Shown piece after piece: positions 53,859 to 62,463 of a DNA stretch of 64,000 nucleotides (positions within the stretch are counted from its first letter, which is position 1; each line of letters begins with the position of its first letter). A program made the translations under genes and the position numbers. The notes under the pieces are model-generated. The model was not told where the DNA came from, ran no database searches, and was given only the letters and a program-made list of their open reading frames with translations. Origin of the DNA: Mycobacterium colombiense (lineage in GTDB: Bacteria; Actinomycetota; Actinomycetes; Mycobacteriales; Mycobacteriaceae); contig NZ_QMEV01000005.1 of assembly GCF_003284935.1 (NCBI RefSeq), positions 62,001 through 126,000 of the forward strand. Direction: 5' to 3'.

Positions 53859-53881
53859 CCTACTGTATGGGTAACCGTATC
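53859..53881. promoter_or_regulatory. TACTGTA motif between thioesterase and hydratase operons (site B)
   Basis: CCTACTGTATGGG followed by TAACCGTATC has a perfect left half-site and a diverged right half. TATTGCCTACTGTA is identical over 14 bases to the sequence at the 38076 palindrome. It lies 24 bases before GTG 53905 and 77 bases before ATG 53782 on the other strand. TATACAGCGTATC just before it (near 53837-53849) may be a further half-site. Confidence 0.48.
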
Positions 53882-53904
53882 GGCAAGAAAGGCCGGATTC
53901 GACG

Positions 53905-54726
53905 GTGAGTCAGGGGGCCGACACGGCCGGTGCCGAGGGTTCGGTGACAGTGCATCGCGACGGTGCCGTGTTACTGGTGACGCTCGATCGCCCATCGCGG
54001 CGTAACTCGTTGACACAGTTGATGATCGGGACGCTGGTCGATGCGCTTACCGGTGCCGCGGCCGACGATTCGCTGCGGGCCGTTCACATCCGCGGAGCCG
54101 GCGATGACTTCTGCGCCGGCGCCGACTGGGTGGCCGCGAACGATCCCGGCGGCCAACGCCCCCGCGCCGGTGACCTGGTGCGCCGGATCCCACACGCCGC
54201 TCACCGCGTGATCGAGCTCGTCGCAACCATCCAGCTGCCGGTGGTGTGCAGCGTGCGGGGCTGGGCGGTGGGCTTTGGCTGCAATCTCGCGTTGGCCGCC
54301 GATTTCACCGTGGCCGCCGACGACGCGGTCTTCTGGGAGCCCTTCATCGACCGGGGGTTCAGCCCGGACTCGGGCTCCACCTGGCTGTTACCGCGGCTGG
54401 TCGGCGTGGCCCGGGCCCGGCGAATGCTGCTGCTCGGCGAGAAGGTGGGCGCGCCGGACGCAGCCGACTGGGGATTGATTCACCAGGCGGTCAGCGGCAC
54501 CGACCTCGATCAGGCCGCCGAAAAGTTGGTGGACCGACTGGCGTCCGGACCGACGGCCGCGCTGGGACTGGCCAAGCAGGCCCTGAACTTCGGCCAGCAT
54601 GCAACGCTGGGCCAGTCGCTGACCCAGGAGCTGTTCAACCTGGAACTATCCTGCCGAACAAGCGATTTCAAGGAGGGCCTGGAGGCTTTCCGGCAGCGAC
54701 GGGATCCGGATTTCCGTGGACGCTAA
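53905..54726 (+). CDS. enoyl-CoA hydratase/isomerase family (crotonase)
   Basis: Crotonase of 273 residues from GTG 53905. LDRPSRRNSLT near residue 27 and GDDFCAGADWV near residue 66 bind CoA. The first active-site position reads VGFGCNLALAAD (Asn for Glu) and the second region is RGFSPDSGSTWLLPRL with Asp. It therefore differs from a standard hydratase. It is the first gene of a long plus-strand run (to 60986) with two more crotonases and three synthetases. The spacing from GAAAGG to GTG is long, so the start is less certain than the gene. Confidence 0.88.
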   Translation: MSQGADTAGAEGSVTVHRDGAVLLVTLDRPSRRNSLTQLMIGTLVDALTGAAADDSLRAVHIRGAGDDFCAGADWVAANDPGGQRPRAGDLVRRIPHAAHRVIELVATIQLPVVCSVRGWAVGFGCNLALAADFTVAADDAVFWEPFIDRGFSPDSGSTWLLPRLVGVARARRMLLLGEKVGAPDAADWGLIHQAVSGTDLDQAAEKLVDRLASGPTAALGLAKQALNFGQHATLGQSLTQELFNLELSCRTSDFKEGLEAFRQRRDPDFRGR

Positions 54727-54744
54727 CCAGACGATCAACCACTC

Positions 54745-54856
54745 CAGGAGGCCGAGTGTGGTTGCCATGCACGGCAATTGCCGCGACTCCGTCCATAGGC
54801 CCGCCACTCGAGGACCGCACCAGGCGCTGCACGAAGGGATGACCGATGCCCACTGA
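54745..54856 (+). other. strong ribosome binding site with a possible 32-codon leader ORF
   Basis: The gap 54727-54845 contains AGGAGG at 54745-54750, the best ribosome binding site in this operon, but no annotated gene. GTG 54758, seven bases after it, opens a frame of 32 codons ending at TGA 54854-54856, inside the next gene. GTG 54756 opens another short frame ending at 54842. Either could be a leader peptide coupling translation to the crotonase at 54846, or a relic of a lost gene. Evidence is limited to the RBS and the open frame. Confidence 0.25.
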
Positions 54857-55658
54857 TTCGTTCGACACGATCAAATACGAAGTCGCTGGCCACACCGCGA
54901 CGATCACGCTGAATCGCCCGGACGCCCTCAATGCGCTCAGCCCGCACATGATCACCGAACTGCGGGCCGCCTACGACGAGGCCGAAAACGACGACAATGT
55001 GTGGCTGACCATCGTCACCGGCACCGGTCGCGCGTTCTGCACCGGCGCCGACGTCAAGGAGATTCCCGAAGACGGCAAGGTGATCTACGAGCGGCCCTAC
55101 CTGTCCACGTACGACCAGTGGGAGGCGCCCCAGGAGGGCACGCCGCCGTTTCGCACCACGGCCAAGCCGGTGCTGACCGCCGTGAACGGAATCTGCTGTG
55201 GCGCCGGCATGGACTGGGTCACGACGACCGACATCGTCATCGCATCCGAGCAGGCGACCTTCTTCGATCCGCACGTCAGCATCGGGCTGGTGGCCGGCCG
55301 CGAATTGGTGCGGGTGTCCCGGGTCTTGCCCCGCTCGATCGCGCTGCGAATGGCCTTGATGGGCAAGCACGAGCGGATGAGCGCGGCGCGCGCCTATGAA
55401 CTCGGATTGATCAGCGAAATCGTCGAGCACGACCGCCTGCTGGAGCGGGCCCACGAGATCGCCGACATCGTCAATTCCAATGCGCCGCTGGCGGTCCGGG
55501 GCACCCGGCTCGCGATTCTCAAGGGCCTCAACGTACCGCTGCACGAGGCGGAGATACTCGCCGAAACCTTCCGCGAGCGGGTGCTGCGCACCGAGGACGC
55601 GGCCGAAGGCCCGCGGGCCTTCGTCGAAAAGCGCACGCCGAATTGGCAGTGCCGATGA
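54846..55658 (+). CDS. enoyl-CoA hydratase/isomerase family (crotonase)
   Basis: Crotonase of 270 residues. LNRPDALNALS near residue 24 and GRAFCTGADVKEI near residue 60 bind CoA. ICCGAGMDWVTTTD near residue 115 has Asp in place of the first Glu, and the next block is FFDPHVSIGLVAGREL. The FFDxHVSxGLV pattern is shared with the next gene. AAGGGA lies before ATG 54846. It overlaps the following crotonase gene by ATGA. Related mycobacterial EchA proteins include ring-opening and isomerase activities, so hydration should not be assumed. Confidence 0.89.
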   Translation: MPTDSFDTIKYEVAGHTATITLNRPDALNALSPHMITELRAAYDEAENDDNVWLTIVTGTGRAFCTGADVKEIPEDGKVIYERPYLSTYDQWEAPQEGTPPFRTTAKPVLTAVNGICCGAGMDWVTTTDIVIASEQATFFDPHVSIGLVAGRELVRVSRVLPRSIALRMALMGKHERMSAARAYELGLISEIVEHDRLLERAHEIADIVNSNAPLAVRGTRLAILKGLNVPLHEAEILAETFRERVLRTEDAAEGPRAFVEKRTPNWQCR

Positions 55659-56440
55659 CGTTCGAAACCATTCTGCTCGAGGTCGACGCGAGCGACCACG
55701 TCGCCACGATCACGCTGAATCGCCCCGAACAGCTCAACGCGTTCAACCGCACCATGTGCGAGGAGATGGCCCGCGCGTGGCGCACGGTCAAACTCGACGA
55801 CTCGGTGCACGCGGTCGTGCTGCGCGCCGCCGGCGACCGGGCTTTCAGCGCCGGGCTGGACATCAAGACGCCGTACGGCCAGCCCGAAAACATCTGGAAC
55901 CACGAGGATCCCGGCGAAGCACTCAGTCCCAAGTGGCAGAAGATGTGGAAACCCGTGGTATGCGCGGTGCAGGGCATGTGCACCGCGGGCGGGTTCTACT
56001 TCGTCAACGAATCCGACGTGGTGATCTGCTCCGAGAACGCCACGTTCTTCGACTCCCACGTGTCCGCGGGCCTGGTCTGTGCCTTGGAGCCGATCGGCCT
56101 GATGCGCCGCATCGGCCTGGGTGAGACGTTGCGAATAGCGCTGATGGGCAACGACGAACGGGTCGGCGCCGACACCGCGCTGCGGATCGGATTGGTCTCC
56201 GAGGTCGTCGCCGCGGACCAGCTTTGGCACCGCGCCCACGAGATCGCGGCGACCATCGCCGCCAAGCCGCCGACCGCGACGGCCGGCACGGTGAAGGCGA
56301 TCTGGGAATCGCTGGACAAGCCGTACCGCGCGGCAATGGAGCAGAACCTGATCTACACCCGGCTGGGAAACCCGCTGGGCACCGCGGAGCTGGGCGCTCA
56401 ACACGATTCCGGCGCGGGCCGTACACCACAGATCCGCTGA
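55655..56440 (+). CDS. enoyl-CoA hydratase/isomerase family (crotonase)
   Basis: Crotonase of 261 residues. LNRPEQLNAFN near residue 24 and DRAFSAGLDIKT near residue 60 bind CoA. MCTAGGFYFVNESD near residue 110 has Tyr at the first Glu position, and FFDSHVSAGLVCALEP follows, as in the preceding paralogue. ATG 55655 overlaps that gene; the frame upstream to 55643 is not needed. The stop shares one base with the start of the acyl-CoA synthetase. Tandem duplication with divergence of active-site residues suggests distinct or heteromeric functions. Confidence 0.88.
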   Translation: MTFETILLEVDASDHVATITLNRPEQLNAFNRTMCEEMARAWRTVKLDDSVHAVVLRAAGDRAFSAGLDIKTPYGQPENIWNHEDPGEALSPKWQKMWKPVVCAVQGMCTAGGFYFVNESDVVICSENATFFDSHVSAGLVCALEPIGLMRRIGLGETLRIALMGNDERVGADTALRIGLVSEVVAADQLWHRAHEIAATIAAKPPTATAGTVKAIWESLDKPYRAAMEQNLIYTRLGNPLGTAELGAQHDSGAGRTPQIR

Positions 56441-57909
56441 TGTCGCGTCACCCGCTGGCTCAACGCATCGCCGACGTGCTCGACCTGCAGCCGGACTCAC
56501 ACGCCATCGAGTATGGCGGACAGTGGATCTCCTGGGACCGGGTCGCCACGCTGGCACGCCGTATCGCCGCCGCTACCGGCGGAGCCGAAGTCGGGATGCT
56601 GCTGCGCAACCGTCCCGGGCACGTGGCCGCATTCCTGGGCGTCCTGCTGGGCGGTGGAACGGTGGTGGTCATCAACCCCTCTCGCGGTGACGAGCGCATC
56701 AAGGCCGACATCGCGGGGCTGCAGCTTCCGGTGATCGTCGGCGAGGCCGACGATCTGAGGGCGCTGGTGCCCGTGGGCACACCGGCCATCGCGATTGCGG
56801 GCGGGTTGGACGACGCCGAGGTCTCCGCGCCGCGCCTCGGCGACGCCGCCCCCCAAGCCGGTGTCGCCGTCCGCATGCTGACCAGCGGCACGACCGGGCC
56901 GCCCAAGCGGATCGATCTGAGCTACGACATGTTGGCGCGCAGCGTGATCGGCCCCGAGCCGGATCACGCGGTCTCGCCTACGGAGCTGCGCCGCGGCGTC
57001 GCGATCGTGAACTCGCCGTTGGTCCACATCGGCGGGGTGTTCCGGGTGCTGCAATGCATCGCCGAGGCGAGGCCGTTCGTGCTGCTGGAACGGTTCGAGC
57101 TGAACGCGTGGGCCGAGGCGGTGCGCAAGCACCGGCCCCGCGCGGCGTCGCTGGTGCCGGCGGCGCTGCGCACGGTATTGCACTCCGAGGTCCCGCGCGC
57201 CGACCTGGAGAGCCTGCGGGCCGTTACCTGCGGCACGGCGCCGTTGTCGGCCGAGGATGCCGATGCCTTCACCGAGAAGTACGGCATTCCGGTGTTGACC
57301 TCTTATGCGGCAACCGAATTCGGTGGCGGGGTGGCGGGCTGGACCCTCACCGACCATCAGCGGTACTGGAAGACCAAACGGGGCAGCGTCGGCCGGGCCA
57401 ATCCGGGCGCCCAGCTGCGGGTGGTCACCGAGGACGGAACGCCCCTGGGCCCGGGCGAAGTCGGCCTGCTGGAGGTCAAACCGGGCCAGCTGGGACCTGC
57501 CGCGCCATGGATGCGGACCACCGATATGGCGCGCATCGACGCCGACGGGTTTCTGTGGATCGTGGGCCGTGCCGACCAGGCGATCATCCGCGGCGGTTTC
57601 AAAGTGATGCCCGACGACGTCCGGGCCGCCCTGGAGAGCCACCCCGCGGTGGCCGGCGCGGCCGTGATCGCCCGCCCCGATGAGCGGCTCGGCGAGACGC
57701 CCGTCGCCGTGGTCGAGCTCCGAGAGGGGGCATCGGCCGACGCCGACGCCCTGGTCGAGCATCTGCGCGGGCGACTGGCGCGCTACGAGGTTCCCACCGA
57801 AATCGTGATCGTCGACAGCATCCCCCGAACACCGTCGGGCAAGGCCGATCTCCTCGCGATCCGAGTCCTTTTCGGCGACCCCGCAGCGCGGCACGACCAT
57901 GCCCGTTGA
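56440..57909 (+). CDS. acyl-CoA synthetase (AMP-binding family)
   Basis: ANL ligase of 489 residues. LTSGTTGPPK near residue 147 is the phosphate loop. YAATEF near residue 288 and MRTTDMARIDADGF near residue 358 (RTTD for RTGD) follow. TPSGKADLL at the C terminus carries the adenylation lysine. ATG 56440 shares one base with the crotonase stop. The 3' end overlaps the next synthetase gene by 11 bases. It is the first of three consecutive, non-identical ligases. Confidence 0.89.
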   Translation: MSRHPLAQRIADVLDLQPDSHAIEYGGQWISWDRVATLARRIAAATGGAEVGMLLRNRPGHVAAFLGVLLGGGTVVVINPSRGDERIKADIAGLQLPVIVGEADDLRALVPVGTPAIAIAGGLDDAEVSAPRLGDAAPQAGVAVRMLTSGTTGPPKRIDLSYDMLARSVIGPEPDHAVSPTELRRGVAIVNSPLVHIGGVFRVLQCIAEARPFVLLERFELNAWAEAVRKHRPRAASLVPAALRTVLHSEVPRADLESLRAVTCGTAPLSAEDADAFTEKYGIPVLTSYAATEFGGGVAGWTLTDHQRYWKTKRGSVGRANPGAQLRVVTEDGTPLGPGEVGLLEVKPGQLGPAAPWMRTTDMARIDADGFLWIVGRADQAIIRGGFKVMPDDVRAALESHPAVAGAAVIARPDERLGETPVAVVELREGASADADALVEHLRGRLARYEVPTEIVIVDSIPRTPSGKADLLAIRVLFGDPAARHDHAR

Positions 57910-59467
57910 GCCGTTGACCGTCGCCGAGGTCCTGCGGTGTCAAGCCAGCCGGCGCGGCGATCACCCGCTTCTGGTGTGCGACAGTGACCGCATCAGCTAT
58001 GCCGCCGCCGATCACCGGTCGGCGGAGCTCGCCCGCGGCCTGATCGCCCTGGGCGCCGGCAAGGGAACCCATGTGGGGGTCCTCTATCCGAACGGAGCCG
58101 AGTTCGTCGTGGGGATGCTGGCCGCGGCGCGAATCGGTGCGGTGGTGATCCCGTTCTCCACCTTCGCCACCGCCCGCGAGCTGCGCGAGCAACTGGTCGA
58201 CAGCGATGTGGAAATCTTGTTGACCGCCGCATCCTTTCGCTCTCACGACTACGTCCAACGGCTGTCCGAAATTCTCTCGGGCGCCGATCTCGATTCCCGA
58301 TTGTTCTGTGCCGCAGCGCCGCAGCTGCGCCACGTCGCGGTCACCCACGAGAAGGTGTGCGGGCTCGGTGATTCCGTCGACCCCGCGCTCCTGGCGGCGA
58401 CGGAAGACGACGTCGCAGAATGCGATCCGCTGACGATCGTGTACACATCCGGCACCACCAGCGCCCCCAAGGGAGTCGTGCATACCCACGGCACCCTGCT
58501 GACGCATCAACGAAATCTCAACCTGATTCGCGGTTTGACGGCCGACGACAGATTGTTCTGCAATTCGCCGTTCTTTTGGATCGGCGGACTCGCGTTCGGT
58601 CTCCTTGCGACGCTGCTCGCCGGATCGACCTTGGTGTGCTCGAACGCCACCGATGCCGGGGAAACCCTCGACCTGCTGGAAGCCGAAAAGCCAACCGTGA
58701 CCAACGGCTTCGCGGCCGCGGTCGCCCACCTGGCCGGCCACCGGAGCTTCGCCCAACGCGATCTGTCGTCGATGCGGCGCGGCAACCTGTACCCGATCAT
58801 GGCTCCCGACGCCCGCCCGGCCGACCCGGAACTACGGCACAACATGCTGGGCATGACCGAGGCCGGCAGCGTCGTGCTGATCGGCGACGACGAATCCGAC
58901 CAACCCGAGCACCGGCGCGGCTCATTCGGCAAGGCGGCACCGGGATTTCAGATCAAGGTCATCGACCCCGGCACCGCGACCGATCTTCCCGCCGGCGAGG
59001 TCGGCGAGCTGTGCCTTCGCGGGCCGTACCTGATGCAGCGCTACTACAAGCGCAGCCGGGAAGAGTGTTTCGATGCCGACGGCTGGTTCCACACCGGCGA
59101 CCTAGTGCGCGTCGATGCGGACGGATTCGTCTATTTCACCGGCCGGCTCGGCGCGATGATCAAGACGGCGGGCGCCAATGTCTCGGCGGCCGAGGTGCAG
59201 AACGCCATCAGCAGGGCCACCGACGGAGCGCCGGCTTACGTGTTCGGCCTGCCCGACGTCCAGCGCGGACAGGTTGTCGCCGCGGTGGTCGTCCAGCAGG
59301 ACGGGGCCGCAGCCTTCGACGAAGCCGCGTTGGTGGCGCGGCTCAAAACGGAACTGTCCACCTACAAGATTCCCAAGCGGTTCATCGCCCTCCGCGGCGC
59401 CGGCGTTCCGCTGCAGCCCAGCGGCAAGGTCGACATGCGACGTCTCCGAGAGTTGTTCGATGTCTAA
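57899..59467 (+). CDS. acyl-CoA synthetase (AMP-binding family)
   Basis: ANL ligase of 522 residues. YTSGTTSAPKGVVHTH near residue 181 is the phosphate loop with Ser-Ala replacing Gly-x. MLGMTEAG near residue 318, WFHTGDLV near residue 398 and QPSGKVDMRRLRE at the end are canonical. ATG 57899 lies inside the end of the preceding gene (11-base overlap) and the stop overlaps the next start by eight bases. Domain signatures resemble fatty-acid and aryl-CoA ligases. The trio may act on different intermediates of the same pathway. Confidence 0.9.
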   Translation: MPVEPLTVAEVLRCQASRRGDHPLLVCDSDRISYAAADHRSAELARGLIALGAGKGTHVGVLYPNGAEFVVGMLAAARIGAVVIPFSTFATARELREQLVDSDVEILLTAASFRSHDYVQRLSEILSGADLDSRLFCAAAPQLRHVAVTHEKVCGLGDSVDPALLAATEDDVAECDPLTIVYTSGTTSAPKGVVHTHGTLLTHQRNLNLIRGLTADDRLFCNSPFFWIGGLAFGLLATLLAGSTLVCSNATDAGETLDLLEAEKPTVTNGFAAAVAHLAGHRSFAQRDLSSMRRGNLYPIMAPDARPADPELRHNMLGMTEAGSVVLIGDDESDQPEHRRGSFGKAAPGFQIKVIDPGTATDLPAGEVGELCLRGPYLMQRYYKRSREECFDADGWFHTGDLVRVDADGFVYFTGRLGAMIKTAGANVSAAEVQNAISRATDGAPAYVFGLPDVQRGQVVAAVVVQQDGAAAFDEAALVARLKTELSTYKIPKRFIALRGAGVPLQPSGKVDMRRLRELFDV

Positions 59468-60986
59468 CACCATCGACCGGCTGGTGCGGTTTCGGGCCGA
59501 CCGCGACGGCGACAAACCGATGGTGGTCGACCCCACCTCCCGGCTGACGTATCGCGAACTCGATTTCGCCACCCGCGATTTGGCCGCGGCCTTGGTCGAA
59601 GCCGGGGTGCGCAAGGGCACCCGGGTGGGGCTCATCATGCCCAACAGCACCCGTTGGGTGCGGGTCGCGATAGCGCTTACCCGCATCGGCGCGGTCCTGG
59701 TCCCGCTGAGCACCCTGCTCACGGCCGGTGAACTGGCCGCGCAGCTGCGGGTGGCCTCCGTGCAATTCTTGATCAGCGTCGAGGAGTTCCGCGGTCACCG
59801 TTACCTCGATGATCTTCGGGCGGAGGGCCGATCCGAACTGCCTGCGTTGCGCCAGGTTTGGCCCGCCGACCGGGTCGATGCCGCGTCCGCGGGTGAGGGT
59901 GCCCGCGACATCCTCGACGCCATGACGGCGACGGTCACACCCGCCGACCCGCTGGTCATCATGTTCACCTCGGGCAGCAGCGGATCCCCCAAGGGAGTCA
60001 TCCACTCGCACGGCAACGCGTTGGGCGCCGTGCGATCGGGTCTCGCGGCGCGGTGCATCACCGATCGGACCCGCCTGTATCTGCCGATGCCCTTCTTCTG
60101 GGTGGGCGGCTTCGGCAGCGGAATACTCTCGGCATTGCTGGCCGGCGCCACCCTGGTGACCGAGGAGATCCCCCGGCCCGAGGCGACCCTGAAACTGCTG
60201 GAAGACGAACGGGTGACGCTGTTTCGGGGCTGGCCGGATCAGGCCGAGGCATTGGCACGGCACGCCGCCCAGGTCGGCGCCGACCTGTCGGCTCTACAGG
60301 CGGGAAGCCTGCAGGCGCTGCTGCCGCCCGGGCAGCGGGCCCGGCCCGGCGCGCGGGCGACGCTGTTCGGCATGACCGAGGCCTTCGGCCCGTACTGCGG
60401 TTATCCCGCCGACACCGACATGCCCGCGTCGGCGTGGGGCAGCTGCGGAAAACCATTCCCCGGCATGGAGGTCCGCATCGTCGACGTCGACAGCGGCGCG
60501 CCCGTCGAAGTGGGGGCCACCGGGATGATCCACATCCGCGGACCGCACACGCTGCGCGGCATCTGCGGGCGCACCCGTGAAGACCTGTTCACCGCCGACG
60601 GCTTCTACCCCACCGGTGACCTCGGGCACCTCGACGAAGACGGATTCCTGTTCTATCACGGGCGATCCGACGACATGTTCAAAGTCAGCGGTGCGACCAT
60701 CTACCCCAGCGAGGTCGAGCGGGCGCTGCGCACGATCGACGGCGTCGACTACGCCGTCGTCACCAACGTTGCGGGCGGCTCGGGGGAACGCGTCGGCGCG
60801 GCGGTGGTGTGCCGCACGCTGACCGCCGAGCAGCTGCGCGCCCGTGCTCGAAGTGTGTTGAGCGCCTTCAAGGTCCCGACGGTGTGGTTACTGCTGGACT
60901 CCGACGACGACGTTCCGCGCGGCGGAACCGGCAAGGTCGACGTCCGCCGGCTGCGCGAGATGTTGATCGACGCGGCCCAGCCCTAG
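59460..60986 (+). CDS. acyl-CoA synthetase (AMP-binding family)
   Basis: ANL ligase of 508 residues. FTSGSSGSPKGVIHSHG near residue 165 is the phosphate loop. LFGMTEAFGPYCGYP near residue 301, FYPTGDLGHLDEDGF near residue 381 and GTGKVDVRRLRE at the end complete the signature. It resembles the preceding ligase (shared PFFW(I/V)GG(L/F) block), consistent with tandem duplication. ATG 59460 overlaps that gene by eight bases. It ends the operon and overlaps the convergent secreted-protein gene by four bases at a CCCTAGGG palindrome. Confidence 0.9.
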   Translation: MSNTIDRLVRFRADRDGDKPMVVDPTSRLTYRELDFATRDLAAALVEAGVRKGTRVGLIMPNSTRWVRVAIALTRIGAVLVPLSTLLTAGELAAQLRVASVQFLISVEEFRGHRYLDDLRAEGRSELPALRQVWPADRVDAASAGEGARDILDAMTATVTPADPLVIMFTSGSSGSPKGVIHSHGNALGAVRSGLAARCITDRTRLYLPMPFFWVGGFGSGILSALLAGATLVTEEIPRPEATLKLLEDERVTLFRGWPDQAEALARHAAQVGADLSALQAGSLQALLPPGQRARPGARATLFGMTEAFGPYCGYPADTDMPASAWGSCGKPFPGMEVRIVDVDSGAPVEVGATGMIHIRGPHTLRGICGRTREDLFTADGFYPTGDLGHLDEDGFLFYHGRSDDMFKVSGATIYPSEVERALRTIDGVDYAVVTNVAGGSGERVGAAVVCRTLTAEQLRARARSVLSAFKVPTVWLLLDSDDDVPRGGTGKVDVRRLREMLIDAAQP

Positions 60987-61345
60987 GGCACCCGCGTCCA
61001 CGGCTGGCAGTTCTGCGACTCGAACGCCTTGATCGTGGTGTTGATGTTCGCGAACATCGGGCCCACGGACATGTTCGTCTGGACCACATGGTCCTTGTTC
61101 GCGTCGGGCGTGCTGTAGGTGAACCACGCGCACATCGAGTCCTGAGTGGGCACGTTGTTGATCCAGACCCCGAAGGTCGACGCCGAGCCGGCCGTTCGGT
61201 ACAGACCCGGTGCGATGTCGGGGCCGACGACGAAGACACCATTGCCGGGTATCGGGTCGACCGGGTCGGCGACGACCGTCGGCGCAACGGCGATCGCCGT
61301 CACGGTCGCAACGAGTAGGGCCGATGCGCGAAGCATTGCGGGCAT
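60983..61345 (-). CDS. small secreted protein with signal peptide
   Basis: Protein of 120 residues. Residues 1-28 form a signal peptide (MPAMLRASALLVATVTAIAV then APTVVA) with cleavage probably after VVA. The mature part contains GNGVFVVGPDIAPGLYRT, typical of small mycobacterial exported proteins of unknown function, and two Cys (SMCAWF, SQNCQPW) likely to form a disulfide. ATG 61345 is chosen over upstream codons because GGAG precedes it at the right distance. It is a single gene after which a PfpI-containing operon begins. Confidence 0.82.
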   Translation of the reverse strand: MPAMLRASALLVATVTAIAVAPTVVADPVDPIPGNGVFVVGPDIAPGLYRTAGSASTFGVWINNVPTQDSMCAWFTYSTPDANKDHVVQTNMSVGPMFANINTTIKAFESQNCQPWTRVP

Positions 61346-61421
61346 CTTCTGCTCTCCGTTCGTGCCCCACCCTGCTGGCAGCGTATGCCCAACGTCGCTG
61401 TGCGACAAGAGATGGCGCCGG

Positions 61422-61730
61422 CTAGCGTCGAGTCCCGGTTACCGACGAACGTGGCAGCCGGCCCGCGCGCGAATGCCCGCTCAGGGCGTCACCCCGCACC
61501 ACGACGTCGAAATCGAGGTTCAGGCGCATGGGCCTGGTCACCGACTGTCGCCACGTGAGGCGAGTGCCGCCGTCGGCCGTTTCGCACGTAACATGTTGCA
61601 AGGCAACGGTTTCATCCTTGTAGGTCGCCGTGCCGGCGACCCCGTCGCGCGATCGGGTGAACGCGTACAGCACCGGCAAGGTGCCGATCGGGGTTTTGAT
61701 CGTCACGTCCCAGTGGCCTTCGATGCTCAA
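61422..61730 (-). CDS. conserved hypothetical protein, beta-rich
   Basis: Small protein of 102 residues, predicted mostly beta strands, with WDVTIKTPIGTLP, TATYKDETV and RLTWRQSVTRPMRLNLDFDV. The pattern of short strands resembles small mycobacterial domains of unknown function sometimes fused to other enzymes. The likely start is TTG 61730, one base after the PfpI stop, with GAGG upstream. The longer frame to 61901 is open only because it runs inside the PfpI gene. Co-translation with the PfpI-like protein suggests a linked role. Confidence 0.6.
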   Translation of the reverse strand: MSIEGHWDVTIKTPIGTLPVLYAFTRSRDGVAGTATYKDETVALQHVTCETADGGTRLTWRQSVTRPMRLNLDFDVVVRGDALSGHSRAGRLPRSSVTGTRR

Positions 61731-61731
61731 C

Positions 61732-62388
61732 CTAAACCTCCACCGGTTCGCGGCCGACGGGTCGCCACACCGTGCCCCGCCGCTCGTATTCGAAGAGTTG
61801 CTCGACGGCATGGGCGATTCGCGGGCCATAGAAGCGATCGAGCAGATGCAGGCCCAGGTCGAGTCCCGAGGTGACGCCGCCCGCCGTGACCAGGTCCCCA
61901 TCGTCGACGACGCGGGCCACCACCGGATGCACGCCCGCCGCCTCCAGCAGGTCCAGACCCAGGTGGTGTGTCGCCGCGCGCCGCCCTTCGATGAGCCCCG
62001 ACATCGCCATCACGATGGAGCCGCCACACACCGCCGCCACTGTCATGTCCGCGTTGCCGAATGCTTTGTGCAGCAGCGGAGTCAGCTCGCTGTCAGCCAC
62101 TCGGCCCAACAACACCGGGATGGTCTCGGCCCCGTCATCGGGGTCACCGACGGTGGGCCCACTGGCGCCGGGCACGATCACGCAGCCCGGCTCGGACGGA
62201 TCGAGCCGGGCGGTGGCGGTCAACGCGAGACCACGCGTGCCGCTTGTCACGGTGCGCGGTCCTTCGGCCGCCACCAACGTCACCGCGAGCTCGCCCGAGA
62301 CCATGTCACTGCCGGCGGCGAGGACTTCGAAGGGCGCGATGACGTCGAACGGGTCGAACCCGTCGTATAGAACGATTTGCGCATGCAC
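61732..62388 (-). CDS. DJ-1/PfpI family protein, isonitrile-hydratase-like
   Basis: DJ-1/PfpI fold protein of 218 residues. Cys121 in AAVCGGS is the nucleophile-elbow cysteine, IVPGA lies near residue 72, and ATHHLGLDLLE near residue 139 follows. Members include isocyanide (isonitrile) hydratase, glyoxalases and amidase domains of GlxA regulators; the sequence fits the isonitrile hydratase-like group best but I cannot assign activity. The start is GTG 62388. It is divergent from a GlxA-type regulator with the same fold, separated by 75 bases. Confidence 0.84.
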   Translation of the reverse strand: MHAQIVLYDGFDPFDVIAPFEVLAAGSDMVSGELAVTLVAAEGPRTVTSGTRGLALTATARLDPSEPGCVIVPGASGPTVGDPDDGAETIPVLLGRVADSELTPLLHKAFGNADMTVAAVCGGSIVMAMSGLIEGRRAATHHLGLDLLEAAGVHPVVARVVDDGDLVTAGGVTSGLDLGLHLLDRFYGPRIAHAVEQLFEYERRGTVWRPVGREPVEV

Positions 62389-62463
62389 CCGGCCATGGTC
62401 ACCGGTCGCCGCGCATCACACCAGTGGCTGGATTGCCACCTTCCACCGGTATATTGCCAAGCC

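Noticed and set aside
54246..54842. Open frame overlapping the first crotonase of the long plus-strand operon and running into the gap
   Set aside because: Most of it is an out-of-frame shadow of the crotonase gene; only its last codons after the AGGAGG at 54745 merit mention as a possible leader.
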